The notes beneath the pieces were generated by a model. The model searched no databases. It had not been told where the DNA came from and saw only the letters and a list, made by a program, of their open reading frames with translations. A DNA stretch of 24,511 bases from an uncultured Collinsella sp. Lineage in GTDB: Bacteria > Actinomycetota > Coriobacteriia > Coriobacteriales > Coriobacteriaceae. Positions 7,481 through 14,486 of the stretch are shown here, piece by piece; the stretch's first letter is position 1, and every line of letters begins with the position of its first letter. The position numbers were made by a program, and so were the translations under genes. The stretch covers positions 1 through 24,511 of the forward strand of contig UQXT01000024.1 of NCBI GenBank assembly GCA_900545075.1, written 5' to 3'.

Positions 7481-8452
7481 TTACTGCTCGCTATTCGCAA
7501 TCGCCTGGTCGATAAGCTTGTTGAGTGCATCGCGCTGTTCGGCAGAAGTGATGCCGCCAACGATCGGGTCTCCTACGATATTGCCCTTTTGGTCGATCAC
7601 ATAAGTGGTCGGGAACGAGAACAAATCTGACGTAAACTTACCGGCCTCGCTATCCGACTTGAACCAGATGTTCTTATATGTCACGCCCTTCTTGCTCAGC
7701 ACGTCCTTGGCATCTGCAATCTCGCCCTTGTTGCCATCGAGCGTAAAGGAATTGACGCCCACGACCTGGCCGCCCTTCTCGGCGAGCTCCTTATTCAAAT
7801 TCTCAAGATCACCCAGCTCGCCCACGCACGGCTTGCAAGTAGTGAACCAGAAGTTCATGACGGTGACCTTGTTCTTAGAGAACAGCTCGTCGCTGCTCAC
7901 GTCGTTGCCATCCAGGTCCTTGCCCGTAAAGCTGGGGAACTTCGTCGCCTCGCTCGAAGCATTGGCACCAGCCGTCATGCCAGCGGTCGAAGCGTCGACG
8001 CTCTCGCCTGCACTCGGCGTGCTTCCACAGCCGGGGAACTCCTTCTCCAGGCTCTCGAGCTTGTCCTCGATCTCCTTGATCTGCTGCGCACCAGCCTTGA
8101 GTGTCTTAAGCTCATCCGCCGTGAACTCATCCTTGGCGCCGTCGATGGTCTTGAGCAGAAAATCGCCGTAATTGCTGCCATCCTCAATCATTGCCGAGTC
8201 TTTATTTGCCGCATTGAATACCTTTTCCCACAGCGCGTTATCACTCGAAAAGATCTCGTTCTCCTTCTGCATGAGCTTCGCATACAGCTCGGCGGCCTCG
8301 TCGGCATTGGCCGGCTTCTGCGCAGTGAGTTCTGCGATCTTAGGGTCGGAGCTCGCAGATTCGCTCGCATTGCCACCGGGCGCCGAACATGCCACAAGGC
8401 ACAAGGCCAATACCGGCACCATAAACAGGGCCGCAATCTTAGAAAGCTTCAT
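7481..8452 (-). CDS. TlpA-like thioredoxin-fold lipoprotein
   Basis: This 323-aa secreted lipoprotein starts with a signal peptide ending in the lipobox LVAC, so C22 would be lipidated. A helical spacer (about 35-140) is followed by a short Gly/Ser/Ala-rich linker. The thioredoxin-like domain (about 171-320) has FPSFTGKDLDGNDVS, MNFWFTTCKPC with redox cysteines C206 and C209, and SFPTTYVID with the cis-proline P281. TlpA/ResA-type proteins use such CxxC pairs outside the membrane to reduce disulfides of partner proteins. The start at 8452 has GGAGG seven bases upstream; the ATG at 8458 is too close to it. It is the last gene of the operon with the polyferredoxin (29-bp gap) and ends before the terminator at 7380-7401. 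The long helical N-terminal half is unusual and may bind a partner. Confidence 0.9.
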   Translation of the reverse strand: MKLSKIAALFMVPVLALCLVACSAPGGNASESASSDPKIAELTAQKPANADEAAELYAKLMQKENEIFSSDNALWEKVFNAANKDSAMIEDGSNYGDFLLKTIDGAKDEFTADELKTLKAGAQQIKEIEDKLESLEKEFPGCGSTPSAGESVDASTAGMTAGANASSEATKFPSFTGKDLDGNDVSSDELFSKNKVTVMNFWFTTCKPCVGELGDLENLNKELAEKGGQVVGVNSFTLDGNKGEIADAKDVLSKKGVTYKNIWFKSDSEAGKFTSDLFSFPTTYVIDQKGNIVGDPIVGGITSAEQRDALNKLIDQAIANSEQ

Positions 8453-8481
8453 GGTCATTCCTCCGTTTTGTCGAAGCTTGT

Positions 8482-9384
8482 TTACTTTTTATCGGCGGTC
8501 AAGGGGAGCTTTTCCGCCGACACATCCAGGCCATAGCGATAGCTGATGGCATCGACAGGACAGGCCCCGATGCACTTTCCGCACCGGATACATTCGGCAT
8601 GATTGGGCGCGCGGACCACATCAACGTCCATCTGACAAACCTTTGAGCACTTGCCGCACGAGACGCATTTGCATGCATCGACCCGGATCCCCAGTAGGGA
8701 CACCCTATTCATGAGCGCATAGAATGCGCCGAGTGGACAAATCCATTTGCAGAAGGGGCGGTAGAACAAAACGCTCAGCACTACCACGGCAATGAGAACG
8801 GCAAGTTTCCAAGTAAAGAGATGTCCCAACGTAGATCGAATGCCGGCATTGGCGATGGCCAGCGGAATGGCGCCCTCGAGCACGCCCTGCGGACAGATGT
8901 ACTTACAAAAGAACGGGTCGCCCATGCCCACGTCGTTAACCACCAAGACGGGCAGCAGCACCACGGCAAACAGCAGCACGACGTACTTGATGTACGTGAG
9001 CGGCTTGAGCTTTTTCGTGGAGAACTTTTTGCCGGGAATCTTATGAAGCAGCTCCTGCAGCCAGCCAAACGGGCACAAAAACCCGCATACAAAGCGACCC
9101 AGCAGCACGCCGAGCAAAATGAGCGTACCGGTAACATAGTAAGAAAAGTTGAACTTGGATGAACCTACCACCGACTGGAACGACCCGATGGGGCACGCAC
9201 CCGATGCCGCGGGGCACGAATAGCAATTAAGTCCAGGTACGCAGACTGTTTTTCCCGCGCCCTGATAGATACCGCCTTTGGCAAAGTTTGACAGGTGAAT
9301 ATTGGTGACCAGCGTCGCCGCCGCCTGAATGAATCCGCGAAATCGGGCCAAAACATGCGACGCAGTGTTTTCTCTTTTATCCAA
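8482..9384 (-). CDS. NapH/CcoG-type membrane polyferredoxin (4Fe-4S)
   Basis: The 300-aa membrane protein has an N-terminal cluster-like motif with C48, C54, C57 and C64. TM helices lie at about 82-100, 131-150 and 194-208, and CxxxC pairs at 100/104 (CGFLCPFG), 160/164 (CKYICPQG) and 212/216 (CKWICPLG). Two ferredoxin clusters close it: C240xxC243xxC246xxxC250 and C265xxC268xxC271xxxCP. This is the pattern of NapH, NosR and CcoG-type electron-transfer proteins, which carry electrons between cytosolic donors, the membrane and extracytoplasmic acceptors. I chose the TTG at 9384 because it overlaps the stop of the tiny CXXC gene (8-nt overlap, translational coupling) and has GGAG ten bases upstream; further starts upstream would read through that gene. 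The donor and acceptor are not known; the TlpA-like lipoprotein is the natural acceptor. Confidence 0.88.
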   Translation of the reverse strand: MDKRENTASHVLARFRGFIQAAATLVTNIHLSNFAKGGIYQGAGKTVCVPGLNCYSCPAASGACPIGSFQSVVGSSKFNFSYYVTGTLILLGVLLGRFVCGFLCPFGWLQELLHKIPGKKFSTKKLKPLTYIKYVVLLFAVVLLPVLVVNDVGMGDPFFCKYICPQGVLEGAIPLAIANAGIRSTLGHLFTWKLAVLIAVVVLSVLFYRPFCKWICPLGAFYALMNRVSLLGIRVDACKCVSCGKCSKVCQMDVDVVRAPNHAECIRCGKCIGACPVDAISYRYGLDVSAEKLPLTADKK

Positions 9385-9523
9385 TTCCGATACACTCCAA
9401 GCACAGCCTAATCGCTTTGGCCAGCACGGCATCCGCCTCGCCACGCATAACACCAAAGCACACCATGGCAATTCCGACGATCAACAAAGCGACCTGTACC
9501 ATGGGTTTTACCGCTTTGAACAA
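9377..9523 (-). CDS. CD1871A-family CXXC motif small membrane protein
   Basis: A 48-aa protein that automated gene finders could miss because of its size and its TTG start. It has one hydrophobic segment (about 8-26, VQVALLIVGIAMVCFGV), then MRGEADAVLAKAIRLCLECIGIG, with a terminal CxxC at C41 and C44. The RGE-VL-KAI-ICLECIGIG ending is what I know from the CD1871A family of small CXXC proteins, which are found beside 4Fe-4S proteins in anaerobic Firmicutes. AAAGGAG lies eight bases before the TTG. Its stop overlaps the start of the polyferredoxin gene. It is the first gene of a three-gene operon and probably a small subunit that docks on or passes electrons with the polyferredoxin. The family's biochemistry is not established, so the role is inference. 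Confidence 0.85.
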   Translation of the reverse strand: MFKAVKPMVQVALLIVGIAMVCFGVMRGEADAVLAKAIRLCLECIGIG

Positions 9524-9613
9524 CTCGACCACTCCTTTCGTTACGCGACCATTGGACCATATCGACTATAAAATCCGTGTTAAGCGCGATTTGAAATGTG
9601 CAAGGAGACTGTT
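9524..9613. promoter_or_regulatory. Divergent promoter region of redox operon and two-component system
   Basis: Only 90 bp separate the start of the redox operon (minus) from the response regulator (plus), so both promoters and probably the regulator's binding site lie here. A TATAAA box at 9567-9572 could serve the plus strand and TATAGT on the opposite strand (9565-9570) the minus strand; neither has a good -35 hexamer. GACCAT occurs twice, at 9547 and 9555. Weak -35 boxes fit a promoter that needs an activator. Confidence 0.5.
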
Positions 9614-10288
9614 ATGCGTATTTTGATCGTCGAGGACGAGCAGGCGCTGTGTGATGCAATCGCGCGCAGCTTGCGAAACCTGGCATACAGCGTCGACTGC
9701 TGTCACGACGGACAGGAGGCGCTCGACCTACTGGACGTTGATGCCTTTGACCTCGTGGTACTCGACCTCAACCTTCCCCGTATCGACGGCATGACCGTGC
9801 TCAGGGAACTTAGGAAAACCGACTGCGAGACCAAAGTGCTGATTCTGTCCGCACGTGGCGAAGTATCCGATAAAGTCGCCGGACTCGATGCCGGCGCCAA
9901 CGATTACCTCACCAAGCCGTTTCATCTGGACGAGCTTGCGGCAAGGATCCGCAGCCTTACCCTCAGACGCTTTACACAAAGCGACATAGTTTTAACCTGC
10001 GGAAAGCTCCGCTTTGACGCCAAGGCGCGCATCGCCTCCGTGGACAGCGAGGCTTTATCTCTTACGCGCAAGGAAACGGGAATCTTGGAATACCTGATGC
10101 TTAATCAGGGGCGTCCGGTAAGCCAAGAGGAGCTTATCGAGCACGTTTGGGATAGCAGCGTGAACAGCTTTAGCAACGCAATCCGCGTTCACATCTCGTC
10201 ACTCCGCAAAAAGCTACGCATCGCTTTGGGATACGACCCGATTCGCAATCGAATTGGAGAGGGCTACGTTATGGAGGATAGCGAATGA
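9614..10288 (+). CDS. OmpR/PhoB-type response regulator
   Basis: The 224-aa protein has a receiver domain with acidic residues E7 and D8, phosphoacceptor D51 (VVLDLNLP), S79 and K101 (DYLTKPF). A winged-helix DNA-binding domain follows from about residue 126 to the end, with LTRKETGILEYL, VSQEELIEHVW, the recognition helix SNAIRVHISSLRKKL, and IGEGYVM. It controls transcription when phosphorylated by the kinase encoded next, which overlaps it by 4 bases. AGGAG sits six bases before the ATG at 9614; an ATG at 9596 is in frame but has no site. It is divergent from the CXXC/polyferredoxin/TlpA operon and most likely controls it. Confidence 0.95.
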   Translation: MRILIVEDEQALCDAIARSLRNLAYSVDCCHDGQEALDLLDVDAFDLVVLDLNLPRIDGMTVLRELRKTDCETKVLILSARGEVSDKVAGLDAGANDYLTKPFHLDELAARIRSLTLRRFTQSDIVLTCGKLRFDAKARIASVDSEALSLTRKETGILEYLMLNQGRPVSQEELIEHVWDSSVNSFSNAIRVHISSLRKKLRIALGYDPIRNRIGEGYVMEDSE

Positions 10289-11436
10289 AAAGGCTTTCCC
10301 TGCAATGGCGCATAACGATTATGACGGCGCTGCTCACGTGTGCGGCATGCGTGCTGACGAACTGCCTGGTCGGCTATACGGGCATGCGCTACATGGATGC
10401 CATCGGCAGTAACATCTCGGCCTTTAACGCAACCGGCGAAGATTCGCCCCAGGCGTTCGACCCGACGAAAGCGGTCCCCGATGACAAGGTCACGATCGTC
10501 GTAAACGACGCACAGGAGTCTTTTGGCACGACAACCTGGTACATCACGGCTGGAGTCACACTCCTTGGCGGCGCGCTAGCATACTTTGCGAGCGGCCGTG
10601 CACTCAAACCGCTACGGGCTTTTGCAGCCCAGGTTGAGCGTGTGCAGCCTGACAACCTAAGCGAAATCAGACTCAGTGAAGATGTGCCAACCGAGCTACA
10701 GAGATGCAGCGCCTCTTTCAACGACATGATCGCCCGTCTTGGCGAAGGGTTCTCTGCGCAGCGTCAGTTTACCGGCAACGCCGCACACGAGCTGCGCACC
10801 CCGCTCGCCCTTATGCAGGCACAGATTGAACTATTCATCTCCGAACACTCCGGTTTGCAACCCGAAACAGCCGAGCTGCTCGACCTGCTACAAGAACAAA
10901 CCGAGCGCATGTCTCGAATGACCAAGGTATTGCTCGAGATGAGTGAGCTCCGCAGCGTTCCTTGCGAAGACGATGTTGAACTTGGCCCCTTGTCCGAAGA
11001 GGTCCTCACCGACCTTGCGCCACTTGCCGATAATAAGGGCATAGCCCTCAATTGTGCTGGAGACGCTTTAGTAATCGGGAACGATGCGCTCCTCTATCGG
11101 CTGGTGTTTAACTTGACCGAAAACGCCATCCGTTACAGCCGCCCCGGCTCGACTGTCAACGTCTCCATCTGCGACAACGACAGCCACGTGTTCCTGCGAG
11201 TCGAGGACCAGGGCCCGGGAATACCCAAACAGTACCGTGAGAGCATCTTCCAACCGTTCTTTCGCCTGGATAAATCCCGCAGCAGGGCATACGGCGGCGC
11301 AGGACTCGGGTTAGCGCTTGTTTGGGAGATCGCAGCGCTTCACGGTGGCACGGTAGAGGTCGAAACAAGTTCCGAGAACGGAACCACCATGCTCGTAAGC
11401 CTTCCAAAACGATCTGCAGCGTTAACCGAACAGTAA
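10285..11436 (+). CDS. Membrane sensor histidine kinase
   Basis: This 383-aa kinase has two TM helices at about 10-32 and 84-103 that enclose a short outside loop of about 50 residues. A HAMP-like segment lies at about 105-158. The dimerisation/phosphoacceptor motif AAHELRTPL carries H168. The ATPase domain has its N-box with N280 (NLTENAIRYS), G1 DQGPGIP at 308-314, F-box-like FQPFFRLDKS and G2 GGAGLGL at 337-343. It autophosphorylates and passes phosphate to D51 of the regulator encoded just upstream (ATGA overlap). The sensor loop is too small for a typical ligand fold, so sensing may involve the membrane or the neighbouring redox lipoprotein. Confidence 0.95.
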   Translation: MKRLSLQWRITIMTALLTCAACVLTNCLVGYTGMRYMDAIGSNISAFNATGEDSPQAFDPTKAVPDDKVTIVVNDAQESFGTTTWYITAGVTLLGGALAYFASGRALKPLRAFAAQVERVQPDNLSEIRLSEDVPTELQRCSASFNDMIARLGEGFSAQRQFTGNAAHELRTPLALMQAQIELFISEHSGLQPETAELLDLLQEQTERMSRMTKVLLEMSELRSVPCEDDVELGPLSEEVLTDLAPLADNKGIALNCAGDALVIGNDALLYRLVFNLTENAIRYSRPGSTVNVSICDNDSHVFLRVEDQGPGIPKQYRESIFQPFFRLDKSRSRAYGGAGLGLALVWEIAALHGGTVEVETSSENGTTMLVSLPKRSAALTEQ

Positions 11437-11604
11437 AACTAGAACGAGGCCCAGTGGGTCCCGCCCTTACAAAACCCGAAGGCTTTCCATGTGTCTGTAC
11501 TATGAGCCGTTGGGGAACCAGATGTCAACCAGCATGCCGAGCTCAGTCACCTCATCCTAGGGAAAGGAGCAAAGGGGCGTCACTGCTTTTGACGGTGCTC
11601 TTAG

Positions 11605-12369
11605 CTACAGTAGACCTTCCACGAAAGGTTTGAGCTTGTCGAGCATCGCGTCGCTTCTGATGACTGTACCTAAATCGAGGTGCTCACTCTTCTCCTTCGT
11701 AATCGTCTGAGTGATTACGCCCATGAACAGCAGCCTGGAGCCGATGGCAATTCCGTCGGTCGTGGGATAGCTGCCCTGGTTGAGGATGAAGGCGGGACTG
11801 CCGCTGGAGCCCTCGAATACAGATGCGTCAACGAGGAACTCGCGCTTACCCTTGTAGTCGTTCCAAGCGGGCGTGGAAGTCCAGCCTTGCCTGATGAGGG
11901 GGGTCTTGTTGTAGTCGTCATAGAGCCCGCTGGGGTATCCGATAAAGGTGATTTGCTCGAGCGCCGCCAAATTGTCCAGCACACTCTTCTTCGGGATGAG
12001 TCCAGAGTCGATGGATCGGTAGAAGGGCCTCTTCCCGTTTTCTTCAAGCATGCTGAGAACAGGGGCCACCGGCATCGCAACCAAGTCGAGCTCTCCGAGC
12101 TTCTTCCCCTCGATGAATGACTTGTCGAAGTTCACGCTGATGGTCTCGCGTGACGGGGCGTCACCTTCGGCTAGATTGATGACGAAGCGACCCTGAATCA
12201 CATCCTTGAGGACATGGTGGTTGGTAATGAGCAGGGGCACTTTTCGCCCGTCTTCAAGGTCATAGGAAAAGAAGAATCCTGTACCCGAGACGCCCGTGCC
12301 TTCGGTAGTAATGCCCACGATGGGGACCGTGGTAAAGAGCAGCTGCGTGCTCGTATCATTAATGTTCAT
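11605..12369 (-). CDS. Trypsin-like serine protease without signal peptide
   Basis: The 254-aa protein has the chymotrypsin-fold catalytic residues in order: H52 in ITNHHV, D95 in GELDLVAM and S189 in EGSSGSPAF (the GxSGxP oxyanion motif). The strand that opens the family, GTGFFFSY, precedes the histidine. There is no signal peptide or TM segment, so the protease is probably in the cytosol or tethered through its partner. Length fits a bare protease domain with no PDZ, unlike HtrA. The ATG at 12369 has AGGAG ten bases upstream and overlaps the stop of the membrane-protein gene by 11 bases; an ATG at 12390 would lie upstream of that site. The two genes thus form an operon. The substrate is unknown. 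Cytosolic trypsin-like proteases paired with a second protein are also known from anti-phage systems, but nothing here proves that role. Confidence 0.85.
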   Translation of the reverse strand: MNINDTSTQLLFTTVPIVGITTEGTGVSGTGFFFSYDLEDGRKVPLLITNHHVLKDVIQGRFVINLAEGDAPSRETISVNFDKSFIEGKKLGELDLVAMPVAPVLSMLEENGKRPFYRSIDSGLIPKKSVLDNLAALEQITFIGYPSGLYDDYNKTPLIRQGWTSTPAWNDYKGKREFLVDASVFEGSSGSPAFILNQGSYPTTDGIAIGSRLLFMGVITQTITKEKSEHLDLGTVIRSDAMLDKLKPFVEGLL

Positions 12370-12901
12370 CGGTCTTGGTCTCCTTGTCATCGGGATCCGC
12401 CAGGTGTTCTAGGACGCGCTCGGCCAGATCAGATTTGCCCTGCTTCTCTTCTTTTCGGATAAAGATAAAAGCGACAAAGAGTCCTACTGCGCCACACGGT
12501 GCTACGCAGAGCATCAAGATACCGGGCAAAGATGCGAGATTGACAGATGACGACAAACCCCCGAGAAACCAGCCCAGGAACGTTGTCGCAAGACCTAAAA
12601 GGATGTCAGGTTTGTAGGAAGGGCGCTCCTGCTTGGCCTGAAGGAGCATCTCCCTTGCTTTTCTCAGGTCGCTGTCGCGCTGTCCGACGTATGATTCCTG
12701 CAGGTATTCATTGGGGATGCGAACCTCGTGGTCCTGGCGCACGGCGACGTGCTCCCGGTCATTTATGAGGTGGATGCCGTTACTTGCCTCTCCAACGCTA
12801 GCATTGTCGCCCATGTGCTCGAATACGCTGTCGAGGTCAGCCCACCTGACTCTATGGGCAAGCGCCTGGTCTTGTGGTGGGTTCTCTTGACCTTTCTCCA
12901 C
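12359..12901 (-). CDS. Two-TM membrane protein of the protease cassette
   Basis: I do not recognise this 180-aa protein. Residues 1-98 are hydrophilic and mostly charged, with a helical R/K/E-rich stretch at 73-95 (QRDSDLRKAREMLLQAKQE). TM helices lie at about 100-120 and 125-148 (PGILMLCVAPCGAVGLFVAFIF). A charged cytosolic tail (EEKQGKSDLAERVLEHL) ends with DKETKTDEH. Both ends are therefore probably cytosolic, with a short hairpin in the membrane. The GTG start at 12901 has AAGGAG five bases upstream. Its end overlaps the protease start. It would place or sense for the protease at the inner face of the membrane. The role is inference from operon context. Confidence 0.75.
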   Translation of the reverse strand: MEKGQENPPQDQALAHRVRWADLDSVFEHMGDNASVGEASNGIHLINDREHVAVRQDHEVRIPNEYLQESYVGQRDSDLRKAREMLLQAKQERPSYKPDILLGLATTFLGWFLGGLSSSVNLASLPGILMLCVAPCGAVGLFVAFIFIRKEEKQGKSDLAERVLEHLADPDDKETKTDEH

Positions 12902-12991
12902 CAGATCTCCTTAGAACAAGGTCCTAGCGTCTTGCGGAAGTTTATGGTCACAGCAGAGACACCATGGTTCAACCAATATATCGATGGATAG

Positions 12992-13021
12992 ATTATACCG
13001 TGCGGCTGATATGGCGACCAA
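12992..13021 (-). promoter_or_regulatory. Promoter of the protease cassette
   Basis: On the minus strand TTGGTC (13021-13016) and a perfect TATAAT (12997-12992) are separated by 18 bases. Transcription would start about 85 bases before the GTG of the 180-aa membrane protein. No other gene start lies downstream on that strand before it. Confidence 0.6.
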
Positions 13022-13121
13022 GGGATGCTGCCGGCACGGCTGTGGGGTGCTAGTGACTTGCAGATTGCTGGCGACAGGCTACTAATAGCGGCATGGCTTT
13101 GCTGTTGGCTCACTCCGCCGC

Positions 13122-13162
13122 CCGCCTCACGGCGCCGGGGGTTTCTCGGCGCAGTGAGGCGG
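13122..13162. repeat. Strong GC-rich hairpin upstream of the protease cassette
   Basis: CCGCCTCAC at 13122-13130 pairs with GTGAGGCGG at 13154-13162. Inside it GCGCCG at 13132-13137 pairs with CGGCGC at 13147-13152, leaving a 9-base loop. With 15 pairs this is a very stable structure in the gap between the IS remnant and the protease cassette. There is no U-tract on either side, so a plain intrinsic terminator is not clear. Confidence 0.6.
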
Positions 13163-13222
13163 CATCGGTTGTTCTAGCTGTTCTGTGCCAATAGGTTGTT
13201 TACACCCGGGTAGTGACAAATA

Positions 13223-13277
13223 GGGAGGGCTCCCACATGCTGTGAGTTGTCTAGACGAACAGCAGAGGAGCCCTCCC
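13223..13277 (+). promoter_or_regulatory. Hairpin that hides the transposase ribosome-binding site
   Basis: GGGAGGGCTCC at 13223-13233 is a perfect 11-bp inverted match of GGAGCCCTCCC at 13267-13277, which ends one base before the transposase ATG. The Shine-Dalgarno GAGGAG at 13265-13270 partly lies in the right arm. RNA that enters the element from outside would fold and block translation, while a transcript that starts inside the left arm would not. This kind of protection is known for other IS elements. Confidence 0.55.
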
Positions 13278-13553
13278 ATGGAGCAACATCCTAACGCAAG
13301 GCTCACCCCGAGGGGGCGCGAGACGCTCGTCTCGCGCATAGAGTCCGGCCTCGGCGTCGCCGAGACCGCGCGTCAGATGGGCGTCAGCCGCCAGACGGCG
13401 AGCAAGTGGCTGCGCCGCAGCAGGTCCGGAGAGCCCATGTCCGACCGCAGTAGCCGCCCGCGCAGGCTCGCGAGGTCCACGCCGCGCGAGATCGAGAACC
13501 GGGTCCGCGAGGCGCGCTCGTCACTGCCGCTCGCCCCGCCCGGGCTGGCGCCG
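13278..13553 (+). pseudogene. Truncated IS481-family transposase, N-terminal part
   Basis: About 90 residues remain, with the start MEQHPNARLTPRGRETLVSR and a HTH (GVAETARQMGVSRQTASKWLRR). A basic linker (SRPRRLARSTPREIENRVREARSS) follows, as at the start of IS481-type transposases. These enzymes normally continue into an RNaseH-like DDE domain to about 310-350 aa; here the sequence changes to unrelated DNA that is antisense to the neighbouring gene. The frame stays open to 13970 only because the GC-rich minus-strand genes lack stops in this frame. It cannot encode an active transposase, but the remaining HTH fragment could still be made. Confidence 0.8.
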
Positions 13554-13565
13554 GGCGCGCTATGC

Positions 13566-13847
13566 TTAGGGAGCGGTGGGCGCCTCCGGAGCAGCAGGGG
13601 ACTCGGACGCGGTGATGCCGGAGGTGTCGATCTCGCCCAGATTGGCGAGCTGGCTGATGAACGGGATACTCTCGTGTTCGTCCACCTCGACGCCGCCGAG
13701 CACGATGGTGCTGCAGCGCGTGTCGACTTGGGTTGTGAACACGGCCGGGTCGAAACCCGAAGCGATAAAGCCAATGCCCGCGAGGACAACACCCGCGGCA
13801 ACGAGCCCGCCCGCCACGGCGAGGTAGATCTTCTTCGCACTGGTCAT
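13566..13847 (-). CDS. Small membrane protein, possibly a truncated DUF4097-type protein
   Basis: The 93-aa protein has a short basic start, one TM helix (about residues 5-30, IYLAVAGGLVAAGVVLAGIGFIASG), then FDPAVFTTQVDTRCSTIVLGG, and an acidic/proline-alanine tail ending PEAPTAP. The TM-then-F-x(5-10)-T pattern resembles the N-terminus of DUF4097 putative adhesins, which commonly follow a PadR and a DUF1700 gene, but those proteins are normally around 200-350 aa. The stop codon lies within about 15-25 bp of the IS481 remnant, so the gene may have lost its 3' part. AAAGGAG eight bases upstream supports the ATG at 13847; a GTG at 13856 overlaps that site. The site itself follows directly on the DUF1700 stop. 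Confidence 0.65.
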   Translation of the reverse strand: MTSAKKIYLAVAGGLVAAGVVLAGIGFIASGFDPAVFTTQVDTRCSTIVLGGVEVDEHESIPFISQLANLGEIDTSGITASESPAAPEAPTAP

Positions 13848-13862
13848 GGTACTCACTCCTTT

Positions 13863-14486
13863 CTACGCCGCGAGATGCGCGGCAGCGCCGCCCTTCTCGC
13901 CCTTACCCTTCCAGAAGGGCGAGGCGGCCTTCCTCGCCCAGAGCGCCGAGAGGCGCGCAATTTGTTTTGAGGCGGCCCAAGCGCCAGCACCAACGAAGAG
14001 CGCCACGCCGACGAGGCCGAGCCCCACGCCCGCCGAGGCGAGGGCGTACGGGAAGTGGCCGATGATGACGCCGCTTACGGCAAGCAGGAGCCCAACTACG
14101 CCCACGCCCCCGAGTGCCACCGCGACGATCCACACGCAGAGCGCCAGCACCCAGATGCAGATATAGACCGTGACGGCCACGGCGGCGAAGGCGGCGAGCA
14201 GCGGCACCCACACCGGGGAGCCCACGATGGCCAGCACCCACAGCAGCGCGGTGCTGCGCCGGCGCGTCCTCGCGATCGCGCGCGGCACGGCGGGCAGGTC
14301 GTCGAGCATGGCCTCCGCCACCTCGCCGGGCGTGCCCATGGCGGCCACGGCCTCCTCCTCGCTCATACCGTCCTCCATGCGGTCGGCGATGGCCTCCGCA
14401 TAGAACGCCTTGGTCTCCTCCACCTGCTCGGCCGGCAGGCAGGCGAGCAGCTCGCCCAACCGGCCCAGAAACTCATCGCGCGTCAT
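13863..14486 (-). CDS. DUF1700 family membrane protein
   Basis: The 207-aa protein starts with the family's helical domain (MTRDEFLGRLGELLACLP, then EETKAFYAEAIADRMEDGMSEEEAVAAMGTP). Three or four TM helices follow between about 79 and 172, and the tail is basic. DUF1700 proteins lie in membrane modules under PadR control that are thought to respond to cell-envelope stress. The ATG at 14486 has GAGGAGG six bases upstream and overlaps the PadR stop by 14 bases. The GC content, around 68-70 % in the lines I counted, is clearly above that of the genes on both sides (about 58 %), which hints at a separate origin. Confidence 0.88.
   Translation of the reverse strand: MTRDEFLGRLGELLACLPAEQVEETKAFYAEAIADRMEDGMSEEEAVAAMGTPGEVAEAMLDDLPAVPRAIARTRRRSTALLWVLAIVGSPVWVPLLAAFAAVAVTVYICIWVLALCVWIVAVALGGVGVVGLLLAVSGVIIGHFPYALASAGVGLGLVGVALFVGAGAWAASKQIARLSALWARKAASPFWKGKGEKGGAAAHLAA

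Larger units (their letters stand above)
13214..13553 (+). mobile_element. Left part of an IS481-type insertion sequence, truncated
   Basis: The segment holds an IS-like left end (TAGGGAGGGCTCC at 13221-13233), a hairpin that covers the ribosome site, and the N-terminal part of a transposase with the HTH of IS481-type elements. The catalytic DDE part and the right end are absent. The right limit is approximate: transposase-like coding fades between about 13540 and 13560, where the next gene ends. Part of the 12902-13277 gap without genes belongs to this element. Confidence 0.7.

Noticed and set aside
9385..9471. A longer N-terminus for the polyferredoxin from a TTG at 9471
   Set aside because: This stretch codes in another frame for the CXXC small protein, and the longer start has no ribosome site.
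11437..11604. A tRNA or attachment site between the kinase and protease genes
   Set aside because: I found no cloverleaf, T-loop motif or direct repeat that would support an integration site; the gap shows only weak short dyads.
13242..13970. A complete 242-aa transposase-like protein
   Set aside because: Only the first ~90 residues are transposase-like; the rest is antisense to the small membrane protein and DUF1700 genes, so this is a truncated element.
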